33,308 nucleotides of DNA from an uncultured Clostridia bacterium (GCA_947589465.1 CANQAE010000015.1:1-33308), one strand, 5' to 3'; positions 1 through 10,338 are shown, counted from the stretch's first letter. The notes: generated by a model from the sequence alone, not told the origin. A program made the numbers and translations.

Positions 1-52
1 CCCGGCCCCATGGTCCCAAACCACGTGCGCTACCAAACTGCGCTACACCCCG
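1..52 (-). tRNA. tRNA-Pro (anticodon UGG), 3' part outside the window
   Basis: On the minus strand the 5' acceptor strand CGGGGTG begins at position 52. It is followed by TA, a D arm with GCGC on both sides of an AGTTTGGTA loop, and an anticodon arm CGTGG / CCATG closing the loop TTTGGGA. The anticodon is TGG (proline). The variable loop starts with GGGCC and the window then ends, so the T arm and 3' acceptor strand are not visible. The order of arms and the D loop agree with bacterial tRNA-Pro. Its own promoter lies at 88-116. Confidence 0.93.
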
Positions 53-87
53 CCGAGACACCTGTCGGCAACAAACCCGACTGTCAT

Positions 88-116
88 AATATACTATAAA
101 CTTAAAAATAAGTCAA
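88..116 (-). promoter_or_regulatory. sigma-A type promoter of tRNA-Pro
   Basis: On the minus strand there is a -35 box TTGACT (116-111), a 17-nt spacer and a -10 box TATATT (93-88). Transcription should start near 81, giving a leader of about 29 nt before the mature tRNA 5' end at 52. Within that leader GTCGG / CCGAC (81-77 with 68-64) and GCCGA / TCGGC (69-65 with 56-52) are two overlapping, mutually exclusive short stems. Confidence 0.8.
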
Positions 117-388
117 CAAAAAAAGCATAGTTTTGAAAAAAAATTTAGCGGGCTTTTTTTGATCTCGCTTTAAGTTTGCCGAAATCGCCGCCTAAACTAA
201 TTAAGCAAGTCATCGCAATGAATTCGTTTCGCGCTTATTGACTACCCTTTGCGGTTTCGAGAATTTTTTGCCGCGATAAAATTTACAAAAAAGCGCAAAA
301 ACGGACAATTAATGCCAAATTTTCGGGCGAGGATTTATGTATAATTTTTTTGCTTAAAGACGCGCAAAAAGAAAGTACGAGGTATTGT
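117..388. other. intergenic region upstream of spoIIAA, no gene seen
   Basis: No convincing ORF on either strand. Candidate promoter parts on the plus strand are weak: TTGACT at 238-243 with GAATTT 17 nt further on at 261-266, and a TATAAT at 340-345 without a matching -35. An AGGATTT at 330-336 resembles a sigma-H -35 element, but no GAAT-type -10 sits at the right distance. The spoIIA promoter is therefore not assigned. Confidence 0.5.
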
Positions 389-700
389 ATGAAAATAATT
401 CACAAAACCGTGGGTGCGACGTTGTATGTCGGGCTTTGCGGCGAACTTGACGAAAGCACTTCGGTCGAAACGCGAGCGGCTTTGGACAAACTTATTGAGG
501 AACACGAAAAAAATTCAAAACTGATTTTGGACCTGTCGGCGCTCAACTTTATGGACAGCACGGGCATAGGCGTGCTTCTCGGTCGTTATAAAAAAGTCAA
601 GCAAAACGGTACGACCATTTTGATCGCATCGCCCACCCCCACCGTAGACAAAATACTCAAATTGTCGGGCATATACGACATTATGCCCAAGATCGTTTAA
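389..700 (+). CDS. spoIIAA: anti-sigma F factor antagonist SpoIIAA
   Basis: A STAS-domain protein of 103 residues. In the sporulation partner-switching system, dephosphorylated SpoIIAA binds SpoIIAB and frees sigma-F in the forespore. The conserved phosphorylation site is visible as D56-S57 in the segment MDSTGIGVLLGRYK, which matches the family's usual MDSSGLGVILGRYK. The start was set at ATG 389, preceded by GAGG at 379-382 with a 6-nt spacer. An upstream in-frame TTG at 350 would add 13 residues that do not fit the family and has no ribosome binding site. It is the first gene of spoIIAA-spoIIAB-sigF. The dacF gene that precedes this operon in Bacillus is absent here; a tRNA gene on the other strand lies upstream instead. 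Confidence 0.95.
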   Translation: MKIIHKTVGATLYVGLCGELDESTSVETRAALDKLIEEHEKNSKLILDLSALNFMDSTGIGVLLGRYKKVKQNGTTILIASPTPTVDKILKLSGIYDIMPKIV

Positions 701-717
701 GGAGAATAAATCAAGAT

Positions 718-1146
718 ATGGATAACTATATGAAGTTGACAGTAGCCGCCAAAAGCCCCAACGAAGCCTTCGCACGAAGCGTGGTCGCAGCATTTTGCGC
801 CCCGCTCAATCCCACCGTCGATGAGGTCAACGATATTAAAACCGCCGTTTCCGAAGCCGTGACGAACTGTATTGTTCACGCCTACAAGGATACGGATAAC
901 GGCGAGATACTGATAGAAGTTACGTTGCAAGGCGAAGTCGTACATATTGCCGTTGCGGACCGAGGAATAGGCATAAAGGACATCGCGAAGGCGCGTCAAC
1001 CGTTTTTTACCACGGGGAACGACGAGCGTTCGGGAATGGGCTTTACCGTAATGGAAACGTTTATGGACACGCTCGACGTCGTCCCGAACGAAGGCGGCGG
1101 ACTTTTGGTCAAAATGAGCAAGGCAATAAATAACAGATCGAGGTAA
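718..1146 (+). CDS. spoIIAB: anti-sigma F factor / serine kinase SpoIIAB
   Basis: A GHKL-fold protein kinase of 142 residues that holds sigma-F inactive and phosphorylates SpoIIAA. Visible ATP-site motifs are the N box with E46 and N50 (SEAVTNCIVHAY), the G1 box D81-R-G-I-G and the G2 region SGMGFT near 105-110. ARQPFFTT near 92-99 matches the family ATP lid. The N-terminus aligns residue for residue with Bacillus SpoIIAB, which supports ATG 718. The AGGAG at 700-704 is 13 nt upstream, longer than usual, so translation may partly depend on coupling to spoIIAA, which ends 17 nt before. It is followed 5 nt later by sigF. Confidence 0.96.
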   Translation: MDNYMKLTVAAKSPNEAFARSVVAAFCAPLNPTVDEVNDIKTAVSEAVTNCIVHAYKDTDNGEILIEVTLQGEVVHIAVADRGIGIKDIAKARQPFFTTGNDERSGMGFTVMETFMDTLDVVPNEGGGLLVKMSKAINNRSR

Positions 1147-1151
1147 AACTA

Positions 1152-1871
1152 TTGCTTAGCAACGAAGAAAACATCAGATTGATAGGGCTTGCGCAACAGG
1201 GCGACGAGAGCGCGAAAACAACTCTCATAAACGAACACTCGCCGCTTATCAAGAGCATTATTCGCAATTACAAGAACAAGGGCGTTGAATACGACGATCT
1301 TTTTCAACTCGGTTGCATGGGCTTCTTGAAAGCGGTCAAGAATTTTTCGACCGAATACAACGTCAAGTTTTCCACATACGCAGTGCCCATGATCGCGGGC
1401 GAAGTAAAGCGATTCTTGCGTGACGACGGTTATATCAAGATCTCGCGTTCGACCAAAACCCTTGCGGCGAAGATAACTTACTTTGTGCGCGATTACAAGG
1501 CAAAAAATTGCGCCTCGCCCACTATCGAGCAAATAGCCGAGGAATTTAAGATAGACCCGCAGGAAGTCGTCTTTGCAATGGATTCGGCGAAGTTCCCCCT
1601 TTCGTTGTACGAGAAAAGCGACGACGATAACAATCTTTCGCTTATAGACAAAATCGCCTCCAAAGAAACGGGCGACGAAAATATCGACAAGATCTTATTG
1701 AAAGAAGTTATTTCTTCCCTCGATGACCGTGACAAAAAAATAATCATACTGAGGTATTACAGGGACAAAACGCAAAGCGAAGTCGCGCGTATCCTTAACG
1801 TTTCTCAGGTGCAGGTTTCGCGCCTCGAAAGCAAGATCATAGACAAGTTGCGCCTTGAATTCGGCGCATGA
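1152..1871 (+). CDS. sigF: RNA polymerase sigma-F factor, early forespore
   Basis: A sigma-70 family protein of 239 residues, slightly shorter than the roughly 255 of Bacillus. Region 2 shows DDLFQLGCMGFLKAV (48-62) and FSTYAVPMIAGEVKRFLRDDG (73-93), closer to sigma-F than to sigma-G. Region 4 ends with a helix-turn-helix of the form SEVARILNVSQVQVSRLE. Translation starts at a TTG (1152) with GAGG at 1140-1143, 8 nt upstream; no ATG lies nearby. Its position directly after spoIIAB makes assignment to sigma-F, rather than the related sigma-G or sigma-B, firm. In the forespore it drives the first compartment-specific gene set. A terminator follows at 1897. Confidence 0.95.
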   Translation: MLSNEENIRLIGLAQQGDESAKTTLINEHSPLIKSIIRNYKNKGVEYDDLFQLGCMGFLKAVKNFSTEYNVKFSTYAVPMIAGEVKRFLRDDGYIKISRSTKTLAAKITYFVRDYKAKNCASPTIEQIAEEFKIDPQEVVFAMDSAKFPLSLYEKSDDDNNLSLIDKIASKETGDENIDKILLKEVISSLDDRDKKIIILRYYRDKTQSEVARILNVSQVQVSRLESKIIDKLRLEFGA

Positions 1872-1896
1872 TAATTTTGCTCTTTATTTTATTAAA

Positions 1897-1933
1897 ACAG
1901 CCGTTCGATTTTTGGGAACGACTGTTTTTCTTT
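1897..1933 (+). terminator. intrinsic terminator of the spoIIA operon
   Basis: The arms ACAG-C-CGTTC (1897-1906) and GAACG-A-CTGT (1916-1925) form a stem with one mismatch, followed by TTTTTCTTT. It lies 26 nt after the sigF stop. Confidence 0.85.
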
Positions 1934-1939
1934 ATACAA

Positions 1940-1971
1940 AATAATGCCCCGCAACGAAATAGTTTGCGGGG
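1940..1971 (-). terminator. probable terminator of rplS
   Basis: A perfect 8-bp GC-rich stem with arms CCCCGCAA (1947-1954) and TTGCGGGG (1964-1971) starts 9 nt after the rplS stop. On the minus strand it is followed by CATTATTTTG, a broken T tract, so efficiency is uncertain. It is tail to tail with the sigF terminator. Confidence 0.7.
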
Positions 1972-1980
1972 TCATATTGA

Positions 1981-2322
1981 TTATTTCTTCTCGATTATTT
2001 TAGCGGCTTTGCCGTACAAATTTCTCAAATAGTACAACTTTGCTCTGCGAACGCGTCCCTTCTTGACTACCTCGATATGGTCGATACGCGGCGAGTGTAT
2101 GGGGAAAGTCCTCTCTATGCCTACGCCGAACGATACGCGCCTTACGGTGAACGTTTCGTTAAGACCGCCGTGCTTGCGGGAAATGGCAATGCCCTCGAAT
2201 GCTTGAAGTCTTTCGCGATTGCCCTCGACGACTTTAACGAATACTCTTATCGTATCGCCGACGTTGAATTGCGGAACTTCTTTTTTCAAATAATCTTGTT
2301 CGATAGATTCGATAATGTTCAT
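1981..2322 (-). CDS. rplS: 50S ribosomal protein L19
   Basis: A protein of 113 residues, the normal length for L19, which sits at the 30S-50S interface. Diagnostic segments include [20 protein letters not shown] near 21-40 and [13 protein letters not shown]. The start ATG at 2322 has AAGGAGG 9-15 nt upstream. In most Firmicutes this gene follows trmD in the rpsP operon. Here it stands alone, with its own promoter (2400-2428), structured leader and terminator, between tgt and the sigF operon, while trmD at 23023 is followed directly by rbgA. Confidence 0.97.
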   Translation of the reverse strand: MNIIESIEQDYLKKEVPQFNVGDTIRVFVKVVEGNRERLQAFEGIAISRKHGGLNETFTVRRVSFGVGIERTFPIHSPRIDHIEVVKKGRVRRAKLYYLRNLYGKAAKIIEKK

Positions 2323-2333
2323 ATGACTAATAA

Positions 2334-2393
2334 CCTCCTTTACATAATGTTCTTGGCTAACGCTTTCAGCCAGCGGAACATACGAGTCATAAC
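2334..2393 (-). promoter_or_regulatory. rplS 5' leader, resembles an L19 autoregulatory leader
   Basis: The transcript from the promoter at 2400-2428 has about 70 nt before the rplS ATG. It contains a long hairpin: outer arms ATGTTC / GAACAT (2381-2376 with 2352-2347) and inner arms GGCT / AGCC (2371-2368 with 2358-2355) separated by an asymmetric internal loop. The ribosome binding site follows 7 nt later. Firmicutes are known to carry an L19 leader at this place. The assignment rests on position and fold, not on a covariance-model match. Confidence 0.6.
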
Positions 2394-2399
2394 CTATAT

Positions 2400-2428
2400 A
2401 TTATACTAAATAAAAAGTATTAAATCAA
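2400..2428 (-). promoter_or_regulatory. sigma-A promoter of rplS
   Basis: Minus strand: TTGATT (2428-2423), 17-nt spacer, TATAAT (2405-2400). A near-consensus promoter about 78 nt upstream of the rplS start codon. Confidence 0.88.
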
Positions 2429-2519
2429 GCATTTTTCAATGGTTTTTAGGTATTAACTAAAAAATTTTCGGTGATTGCAGTTGTATTTACTTGAAAAAAT
2501 TTTATTTTTGCTTATCGAT

Positions 2520-4784
<2,265 letters not shown>

Positions 4785-4792
<8 letters not shown>

Positions 4793-5840
4793 CGTTTGAC
4801 ACCTTGTCGAAAATGCTCAGTTGATTTTGCGCCGCTTCGCTTATAGGTAAATTCAAATGTTTATAAGCGGCAGGCAAAGCGATCCTTCCGCGCGGAGTTC
4901 GGGAAATAAATCCGAGTTGGATCAAAAACGGTTCGACGACGTCCTCGATGGTAACGCCCTCCTCGTTTGTGGCGGCGGCGATCGTTTCGAGTCCGACGGG
5001 ACCGCCGTTGAATTTGGTGATTATGGCGTCCAAAACTTTGCGGTCGGTATAGTCGAGTCCGAGAGAATCGACTTCGAGATGTTGCAAAGCGTGGTTTGCT
5101 ATGTCGTTTGTAATTCCGCTTTTGCCCATTACGATAGCAAAGTCGCTCACGCGTTTTAGTAGTCTGTTGGCTATTCTCGGCGTGCCGCGGCTTCTACCCG
5201 CGATATTGAGGCACGCCTTTTCGTCCACCGTAATATCGAGTATGCTTGCCGAGCGTCTAATAATTTGCGCAAGGTCGTCGGGCGAATACAGTTCGAGCCT
5301 GCAAATCACGCCGAATCTGTCGCGCAACGGTCCCGTAAGCATTCCCGCACGCGTTGTGGCGCCTATCAAAGTGAAATGCGGAAGCGAAAGTCGCATACTT
5401 CGCGCGCTCGGTCCTTTGCCTATTACTATGTCGAGCGCGAAATCTTCCATGGCGGGATAAAGCACTTCTTCGACCGCTCTGTTCAATCGGTGAATTTCAT
5501 CTACGAAAAGCACGTCGTTTTCGTTCAAATTGGTGAGGATCGCGGCAAGGTCTGCGGCGCGTTCAATGGCGGGACCGCTCGTTATTCGCAATTGAACGCC
5601 GAGTTCATTGGCGATTATATGCGAAAGCGTCGTCTTGCCGAGTCCGGGAGGACCGTACAGTAAGACGTGATCGAGCGCCTCGCCTCTTTTTTTGCTCGCC
5701 TCGATAAACACTTTTAAATTGTTTTTTATTTTTTGTTGACCGACGTATTCGTCAAAAGATTTGGGACGAAGCGAATTTTCTTCGCCGTCCAAGTCGAGTT
5801 TTGTGCTTGTTACGAAACGTTCATCGAATTCTTCTTGCAT
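4785..5840 (-). CDS. ruvB: Holliday junction branch-migration helicase RuvB
   Basis: 351 residues. This AAA+ motor forms hexamers that drive branch migration together with RuvA. The Walker A motif GPPGLGKTT spans 63-71, and Walker B gives D114-E115 in [11 protein letters not shown]. Sensor 1 is GATTRAG, the arginine finger region is LRDRFG, and a C-terminal winged-helix domain contains [12 protein letters not shown]. The start ATG 5840 has GAGGT 7-11 nt upstream, overlapping the ruvA stop region, and the gene begins right after the ruvA stop. Gene order on the transcript is radC-ruvC-ruvA-ruvB-queA. Confidence 0.98.
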
Positions 5841-5841
5841 A

Positions 5842-6417
5842 TCAACCTCGTTTTAGGGCGGCGACGACGATTTCTTCGACCGTTTTGTTTGCCGTATCTA
5901 TGCGCTTAACGGCATTTACTGCCTCTTGTTTCGAATAACCGAGCGCAATCAGAGCAAGTACCGCGTCCTCGTTAATGTCCGTCTTGACAAATTCGCCGGG
6001 AAGTACATCGTTATATTCGTCAGTGAGTTTTTCGCGCAGTTCCAAAACAATGCGTTCGGCTGTTTTTTTGCCGATCCCCTTGATCGTGCTCAGGCTTTTA
6101 ACGTTCCCGCTTGCGATAGCGGCGCATAATTCGTTGAGTGGCAAACCGCTCAATATGGCGATCGCACCTTTTGCGCCTATTCCGTTGACCGTATTCAATC
6201 TCGAAAACATTGCCTTTTCCTGTTTCGAATAGAAGCCTATAAGATTTACGGCGTCTTCGCGAACGCACAATTGTGCGTAAAGTTTGGCAGATTCGTTTTG
6301 TTTCAGATTGAGCAAACAGAATTTGCTCGCGATAAATTCGAATCCTATACCGTTACATTCCAAAACGACGGTATTTTCGCCGATATCTTTTACTGTTCCA
6401 ATAAAATAGTCGAACAT
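5842..6417 (-). CDS. ruvA: Holliday junction DNA-binding protein RuvA
   Basis: 191 residues. RuvA recognises the four-way junction and recruits RuvB. The order seen is an N-terminal OB fold ([20 protein letters not shown]), two helix-hairpin-helix motifs around [13 protein letters not shown] and [16 protein letters not shown], and a C-terminal RuvB-binding three-helix domain ([21 protein letters not shown]). The start was set at ATG 6417, which has GAGGA upstream and matches the family N-terminus. A longer open frame upstream overlaps ruvC and is not family-like. The gap to the ruvC stop is 14 nt. Confidence 0.97.
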   Translation of the reverse strand: MFDYFIGTVKDIGENTVVLECNGIGFEFIASKFCLLNLKQNESAKLYAQLCVREDAVNLIGFYSKQEKAMFSRLNTVNGIGAKGAIAILSGLPLNELCAAIASGNVKSLSTIKGIGKKTAERIVLELREKLTDEYNDVLPGEFVKTDINEDAVLALIALGYSKQEAVNAVKRIDTANKTVEEIVVAALKRG

Positions 6418-6431
6418 TTTGTCCTCGCTTG

Positions 6432-6923
6432 TCAGTTTAGTATTCGTTGATTGTATGTAGCCGTATGCGCGTGGCATATTGCCGCGGCAAGAGCGTCGGC
6501 GGCGTCGTCGGGTTTTGGTTCTTCGCGCAAATTCAAAAATGCTTTTACCATATATTGCATTTGTTTTTTGTCTGCGCGTCCGTTCCCCGTAAGGGCAAGT
6601 TTGATTTGCAAAGGCGTGTATTCGTACAAATGTCCGCACTCGTTTATCGCACAAAGCAAAATAACGCCGCGCGCTTGCGCTACCTTGATCCCCGTCGTAA
6701 TGTTTGTATTGAAAAACAATTCTTCGACCGAAACGGCGTCGGGCTTGTATTTCTTTATTATCGACGTCAAAGCCGTACTCAGCATGGCAAGTCTTACGGG
6801 GATACTTTCGTTTTTGGGCGTTTCAATAACGCCGTAATCGACGGTTACGAGTCCCCGCGGATTTTTGTCTATTATGCCGTAACCTATGGTGGCATATCCC
6901 GGATCTATACCTAATATTCTCAT
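6432..6923 (-). CDS. ruvC: Holliday junction resolvase RuvC
   Basis: 163 residues. This RNase H-fold endonuclease cuts Holliday junctions symmetrically. The four acidic catalytic positions are visible: D7 in GIDPG, E67 in SVEELFF, and the D140/D143 pair in PDDAADALAAAICH. The GKVAQARG-like helix appears as GIKVAQARGVIL. The start ATG 6923 overlaps the radC stop by 4 nt and has GGAGAT upstream. All three Ruv genes are contiguous, so the full branch-migration and resolution machine is encoded here. Confidence 0.97.
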   Translation of the reverse strand: MRILGIDPGYATIGYGIIDKNPRGLVTVDYGVIETPKNESIPVRLAMLSTALTSIIKKYKPDAVSVEELFFNTNITTGIKVAQARGVILLCAINECGHLYEYTPLQIKLALTGNGRADKKQMQYMVKAFLNLREEPKPDDAADALAAAICHAHTATYNQRILN

Positions 6924-7726
6924 TCGGTCATCTCCGACTTGTTTATTTCCGATTCGGAAATGTACAGACCTTCGGCGCGTTTTGCTCGCATTTCCTCGTA
7001 CGAATTTTTGCCGAACATTCTGTCCGTTCCGAGCGCGATCTTTTCGAATAATCCGTGTTCGTAAAAACTGAAATAATCTTTCGTATTGAAGATCAAATGA
7101 TCCGCAAGCGTTGCGTCAATGCTCTGCAATATCAAAAACAAAGAATTTGTGGATAGAATATCCTGTTCCGAAGGTATCAAAGAACCCGCGGGATGATTGT
7201 GCGCCAAAATTATCTTCTTTGCCTTGTTTCGACTTGCCAATGCAAGAATTTTGTTGTTTTGAATTATGGTAAAGTCGGCAATGCCCTCGCCGACCAGCGC
7301 AACCTGTATCACGCGATCATTGAGGTCGAGTACGGCGCAATAGACGCGTTCTTCGTTTCGACCCAAAAAGTAAGGTCTAAGCAGTTCCACCGCTTCCGCG
7401 ACTCTCGTTATGCACGGACGCTTTTTTAAGCGCGACATTTCACTTTTGCGGATTATGGAATAGATATTCGGCAAGAGATTGGCGGCGTTTTGAGTCATAT
7501 TCGGTATGGCAAAGAGTTCTTCGGATGGCGCTTGAAGGACGCCGTACAAACTACCGAACTCGTCGATAAGTCGGTGCGCGATCGGATTTGTATCTTTACG
7601 AGGGATCAAGAAACTCAATAAATATTCAAGCACTTCGTAATCGCTGAACGACGCCATATCTTTGTCGCGTTCGACCGCTTCCCTCATTCGAGAACGGTGT
7701 CCCTCATGAAGCGTTTTCTCTGCCAT
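6920..7726 (-). CDS. radC: RadC family protein (JAB/MPN domain)
   Basis: 268 residues. An N-terminal helix-hairpin-helix-like region (DYEVLEYLLSFLIPRKDTNPIAHRLIDEFGSL) precedes a JAB-type metalloenzyme domain with the motif HNHPAGSLIPSEQD, whose histidines and aspartate match the zinc site of the family. The name comes from an old radiation-repair assignment; biochemical function is unsettled, and the C-terminal domain looks like a metal-dependent hydrolase. It sits directly upstream of ruvC with a 4-nt overlap, which fits a DNA-metabolism context. Start ATG 7726 has GAGG 11 nt upstream; yebC ends 5 nt before. Confidence 0.9.
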   Translation of the reverse strand: MAEKTLHEGHRSRMREAVERDKDMASFSDYEVLEYLLSFLIPRKDTNPIAHRLIDEFGSLYGVLQAPSEELFAIPNMTQNAANLLPNIYSIIRKSEMSRLKKRPCITRVAEAVELLRPYFLGRNEERVYCAVLDLNDRVIQVALVGEGIADFTIIQNNKILALASRNKAKKIILAHNHPAGSLIPSEQDILSTNSLFLILQSIDATLADHLIFNTKDYFSFYEHGLFEKIALGTDRMFGKNSYEEMRAKRAEGLYISESEINKSEMTE

Positions 7727-7731
7727 TATAA

Positions 7732-8475
7732 TTATTCCTCAACCTCATCTTCGGGGAGTTCTGCGTTGTGATAGACGTTTTGAACGTCGTCGTTTTCGTC
7801 AAACATATCGAGCATTCTCATAACTTTTTTTGCGGTTTCGTCGTCGAGCCCGATATAACTTGCAGGCAGCATATCGAGTTGAGCCGACACGAATTCATAT
7901 CCCGCCTTTTCGAGATTTTCGCGTACCGTCGAGAATGTCGCGGGATCAGTAAGTATCTCGTAATTTCCGTCCTCAATATTAAAGTCCTCCGCGCCTGCGT
8001 CGAGAGCCGCCATCATTACTTCGTCGTCATCCATTTTCTCTGTCTTTTCGATTATTATGACGCCTTTGTTTGAAAAAAGATAGGACACGCAACCGTTTGT
8101 ACCCATAGAGCCACCCGCTCTATCGAAAATATGTCTTACATCGCTTGCCGTTCGGTTTTTGTTGTCGGTAAGCGTTTCGACAATAACGGCAGTTCCGCCC
8201 GGACCGTAACCTTCGTAAGTAATGCTTTCGTAATTTATCGAACCGAGTTCGCCGCTTGCTTTCTTTATGCTGCGAGTAATGTTGTCGCCCGGCATATTGT
8301 TGGCTTTCGCTTTCGCTATTACGTCGCGCAATCTCGAATTGCTCGACGGGTCCGGTCCGCCCATTTTTACTGCAACGGCGATCTCTCTCCCTATTTTGGT
8401 AAATACTTTGCCTCTGGCGGCGTCGGTTTTGCCTTTTTGCCTTTTAATGGTAGCCCATTTGCTGTGTCCTGACAT
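7732..8475 (-). CDS. yebC: YebC/PmpR family DNA-binding or translation-associated protein
   Basis: 247 residues. The family signature is clear from the N-terminus ([15 protein letters not shown], then [13 protein letters not shown]) through [16 protein letters not shown] and the mid-domain [14 protein letters not shown]. YebC proteins were described as transcriptional regulators; some members are now linked to relieving ribosome stalling at proline-rich stretches. The true start is ATG 8475, with GGAGGA 6 nt upstream. The in-frame TTG four codons earlier is part of that ribosome binding site. It follows the SPOUT methyltransferase by 19 nt, and its frequent neighbour ruvC lies two genes downstream. 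Confidence 0.95.
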   Translation of the reverse strand: MSGHSKWATIKRQKGKTDAARGKVFTKIGREIAVAVKMGGPDPSSNSRLRDVIAKAKANNMPGDNITRSIKKASGELGSINYESITYEGYGPGGTAVIVETLTDNKNRTASDVRHIFDRAGGSMGTNGCVSYLFSNKGVIIIEKTEKMDDDEVMMAALDAGAEDFNIEDGNYEILTDPATFSTVRENLEKAGYEFVSAQLDMLPASYIGLDDETAKKVMRMLDMFDENDDVQNVYHNAELPEDEVEE

Positions 8476-8494
8476 AAATTCCTCCAATATTAAC

Positions 8495-9205
8495 TTAAAA
8501 CTTAAAATAATACATCAATATTCCTGCGCTTACCGAGGCGTTGAGCGATTCCATATTGTTCATTGGGATCGTGCAAATGCTGTCGGCTCTGTCGAGAATA
8601 TGCGCGCTGATGCCGTTTGCTTCGTTGCCTATCACGAGGCAGATTTTAGTCGGCTTGTCCGCGTCGAACAAATTTTCTCCGTTCAAAGACGCACACACTA
8701 TATTGTAACCTTTTTCGGCAAGATTGTCAATAAAATTGCCTATATGAATTTCGGCTTTCGACAAAGCCGAAACGCAACTTCGCACCACTTTCGGGTTGTA
8801 AACGTCTACGCAATCGTCGCATATTATATCGTATCCCGCGGCGACTGCCGTGCGTATGATAGTGCCCATGTTCCCCGGATCGCGTATGCGGTCGAGATAA
8901 AGCACGTAATTGTTTCGAATTTCTCCGCAAAGTCGTTTGGCGGCTACGGCGACCACATCCGCTCCGCTGTCGGTAAGGCTCAATTTGTCCATAAGTTTAC
9001 GCGAAACGATTACCGTTTTATTCGAACTGATCGGTAATTTTACGTCCTCGGCAACGAAAACGGTTTTTATAAATTCGTCGGGCGTGTCGGAAACTCCCCG
9101 TAAGCCCTCGATAAGATATTCGCCGTACAGATCTCTGTATTTTTTGTCGAAAAGTTTGCACGCGTGTTTGAACAACTTGTTGCTTAAAGATGTGATTGTT
9201 TCCAT
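8495..9205 (-). CDS. TrmH/SpoU-family RNA 2'-O-methyltransferase
   Basis: 236 residues. A short N-terminal substrate-binding domain ([34 protein letters not shown] in outline) is followed by a SPOUT knot domain. The three SpoU motifs are present: [24 protein letters not shown] and [16 protein letters not shown]. The exact target nucleotide cannot be read from the sequence. The next gene upstream is rplT (L20), as in many Firmicutes, which fits an rRNA target. The start at ATG 9205 lies 9 nt after a terminator hairpin. The only Shine-Dalgarno-like bases (AGGTG) are inside the hairpin's 3' arm, so expression should be much lower than that of rplT. Confidence 0.92.
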   Translation of the reverse strand: METITSLSNKLFKHACKLFDKKYRDLYGEYLIEGLRGVSDTPDEFIKTVFVAEDVKLPISSNKTVIVSRKLMDKLSLTDSGADVVAVAAKRLCGEIRNNYVLYLDRIRDPGNMGTIIRTAVAAGYDIICDDCVDVYNPKVVRSCVSALSKAEIHIGNFIDNLAEKGYNIVCASLNGENLFDADKPTKICLVIGNEANGISAHILDRADSICTIPMNNMESLNASVSAGILMYYFKF

Positions 9206-9207
9206 AA

Positions 9208-9234
9208 ATAAAAAAGCACCTAATAATAGGTGCT
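9208..9234 (-). terminator. intrinsic terminator between rplT and the rRNA methyltransferase gene
   Basis: A perfect 8-bp stem with arms AGCACCTA (9222-9215 read on minus as the 3' arm partner) and TAGGTGCT (9227-9234), a 4-nt loop, then TTTTTTATTT on the minus strand. It ends the infC-rpmI-rplT transcript 7 nt after the rplT stop. A possible TTGCAA-16-TATTAT promoter (9250-9223) runs through the hairpin loop and could restart transcription for the methyltransferase gene; this is weaker evidence. Confidence 0.88.
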
Positions 9235-9240
9235 GAAAAA

Positions 9241-9594
9241 TTATTTGCAAGCGTTTGCTGCTTTTTCGGCAAGTGATGCAAATGTTGCCGCATCGTTTAC
9301 CGCTATATCGGCAAGCACCTTGCGATTGAGTTCGATTCCCGCAACTTTAAGACCGTGCATAAATTTGCTGTATGACAAACCGTTCATACGAGCCGCCGCG
9401 TTTATACGAGCGATCCAAAGCGTACGATATTGCCTTTTCTTTTGGCGTCTGCCGATGAAGGCATACATTTGCGATTTCATTACCGCTTCTCTTGCGATGC
9501 GGTAAGATCTGGATTTCGAGCCAAAGTAACCTTTGGCAAGTTTCATTATCTTTCTTCGTTTCTTTACTGCGTTTACCGCTCTTTTGATTCTCAT
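9241..9594 (-). CDS. rplT: 50S ribosomal protein L20
   Basis: 117 residues, typical length. The very basic N-terminus ([21 protein letters not shown]) and the segment [20 protein letters not shown] are standard L20. L20 is an early 23S rRNA assembly protein and in Bacillus represses its own operon by binding the infC leader. The start ATG 9594 has AAGGAGG upstream. It is the last gene of infC-rpmI-rplT and a terminator follows at once. Confidence 0.98.
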   Translation of the reverse strand: MRIKRAVNAVKKRRKIMKLAKGYFGSKSRSYRIAREAVMKSQMYAFIGRRQKKRQYRTLWIARINAAARMNGLSYSKFMHGLKVAGIELNRKVLADIAVNDAATFASLAEKAANACK

Positions 9595-9608
9595 AATTTA
9601 GATCCTCC

Positions 9609-9806
9609 TTACTTTTGAATCATGGTGCGAACAGTTCTGTTCTGTTTATTGGAAGACATATATTCTCCCTGCCTCAAACCCATTTTGCGTTTGCTGGATT
9701 TTTTGGTAAGGATGTGATTCTTTCCCTGGTGGGCAATTTTTACAAGACCTGTTTTTGTGACGCGGAAACGCTTCTTTGCGCCGCTGTGACCTTTCATTTT
9801 TGGCAT
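9609..9806 (-). CDS. rpmI: 50S ribosomal protein L35
   Basis: 65 residues, the family's usual length. The sequence [19 protein letters not shown] at the start and [10 protein letters not shown] near the end are diagnostic. The start ATG 9806 is preceded by GGAGG. It lies between infC (19-nt gap) and rplT (14-nt gap), the universal order of this operon. Confidence 0.98.
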   Translation of the reverse strand: MPKMKGHSGAKKRFRVTKTGLVKIAHQGKNHILTKKSSKRKMGLRQGEYMSSNKQNRTVRTMIQK

Positions 9807-9825
9807 TTTTATTTCCTCCGTGAAA

Positions 9826-10338
9826 TTATTTTTTTGATTGCAATATCATTATGATATTTCTGCCTTCGGTTAAAGGTTTTTTGCTCATTTCGCCGACTTC
9901 GGCAACAAGAGCGAAAAAGTCATTCATAACTTCGATACCGAGTGAAGCGTGCGCCTGTTGACGACCGCGCATTTTGATAGAAACTTTGACTTTGTCGCCG
10001 TTCTTCAAAAATTTCGCGGCTTGCTTAGCCTTTGTTTCCAAATCGTGCGTATCGATCGTCATCGAAAGCCATACTTCTTTGATATCGCTTGTTTTTTGAT
10101 TTTTTCGATTGTCCTTTTCTTTTTTGGCGGCGTCGAAACGGAATTTGCCGTAATCCATTATTTTGCATACGGGCGGATTTGCCGTGGGGCTGATTTTAAC
10201 GAGATCGAGATTTTTCTCATCGGCGATCCTGTTAGCCTGAGCCGAACTCATTATGCCGAGCTGATTACCGTTTTCGTCAATGACCCTTATTTCGGGGTCG
10301 TTGATTTTGTCGTTGATTTCAACATCTTTAATAATAAT
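9826..10338 (-). CDS. infC: translation initiation factor IF-3, AUU start codon
   Basis: 170 residues. IF-3 binds the 30S subunit, checks the start codon and prevents early 50S joining. The conserved N-terminal domain ([23 protein letters not shown]) is in frame well upstream of the first ATG (10251). No ATG, GTG or TTG precedes it; the frame opens with three ATT codons directly after GGAGG (10349-10345). The first, at 10338, has the ideal 6-nt spacing and is chosen as the start. AUU is known as the infC start in Escherichia coli and other bacteria, where it lets IF-3 limit its own translation. The [22 protein letters not shown] block and the C-terminal domain are intact. Confidence 0.95.
   Translation of the reverse strand: MIIKDVEINDKINDPEIRVIDENGNQLGIMSSAQANRIADEKNLDLVKISPTANPPVCKIMDYGKFRFDAAKKEKDNRKNQKTSDIKEVWLSMTIDTHDLETKAKQAAKFLKNGDKVKVSIKMRGRQQAHASLGIEVMNDFFALVAEVGEMSKKPLTEGRNIIMILQSKK

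Noticed and set aside
330..336. Sigma-H promoter of spoIIA from AGGATTT
   Set aside because: No GAAT-type -10 at the expected distance.
2443..2463. Terminator downstream of tgt from TTTTTAG / CTAAAAA
   Set aside because: A purely AT-rich stem without a following T tract; too weak to call.
6418..6654. N-terminal extension of RuvA
   Set aside because: The extension is an arginine-rich shadow of ruvC in another frame; ATG 6417 has a good ribosome binding site and matches RuvA.
9826..10251. IF-3 of 141 residues starting at ATG 10251
   Set aside because: This would remove the conserved N-terminal [11 protein letters not shown] segment, which is in frame upstream and preceded by a perfect ribosome binding site and AUU.
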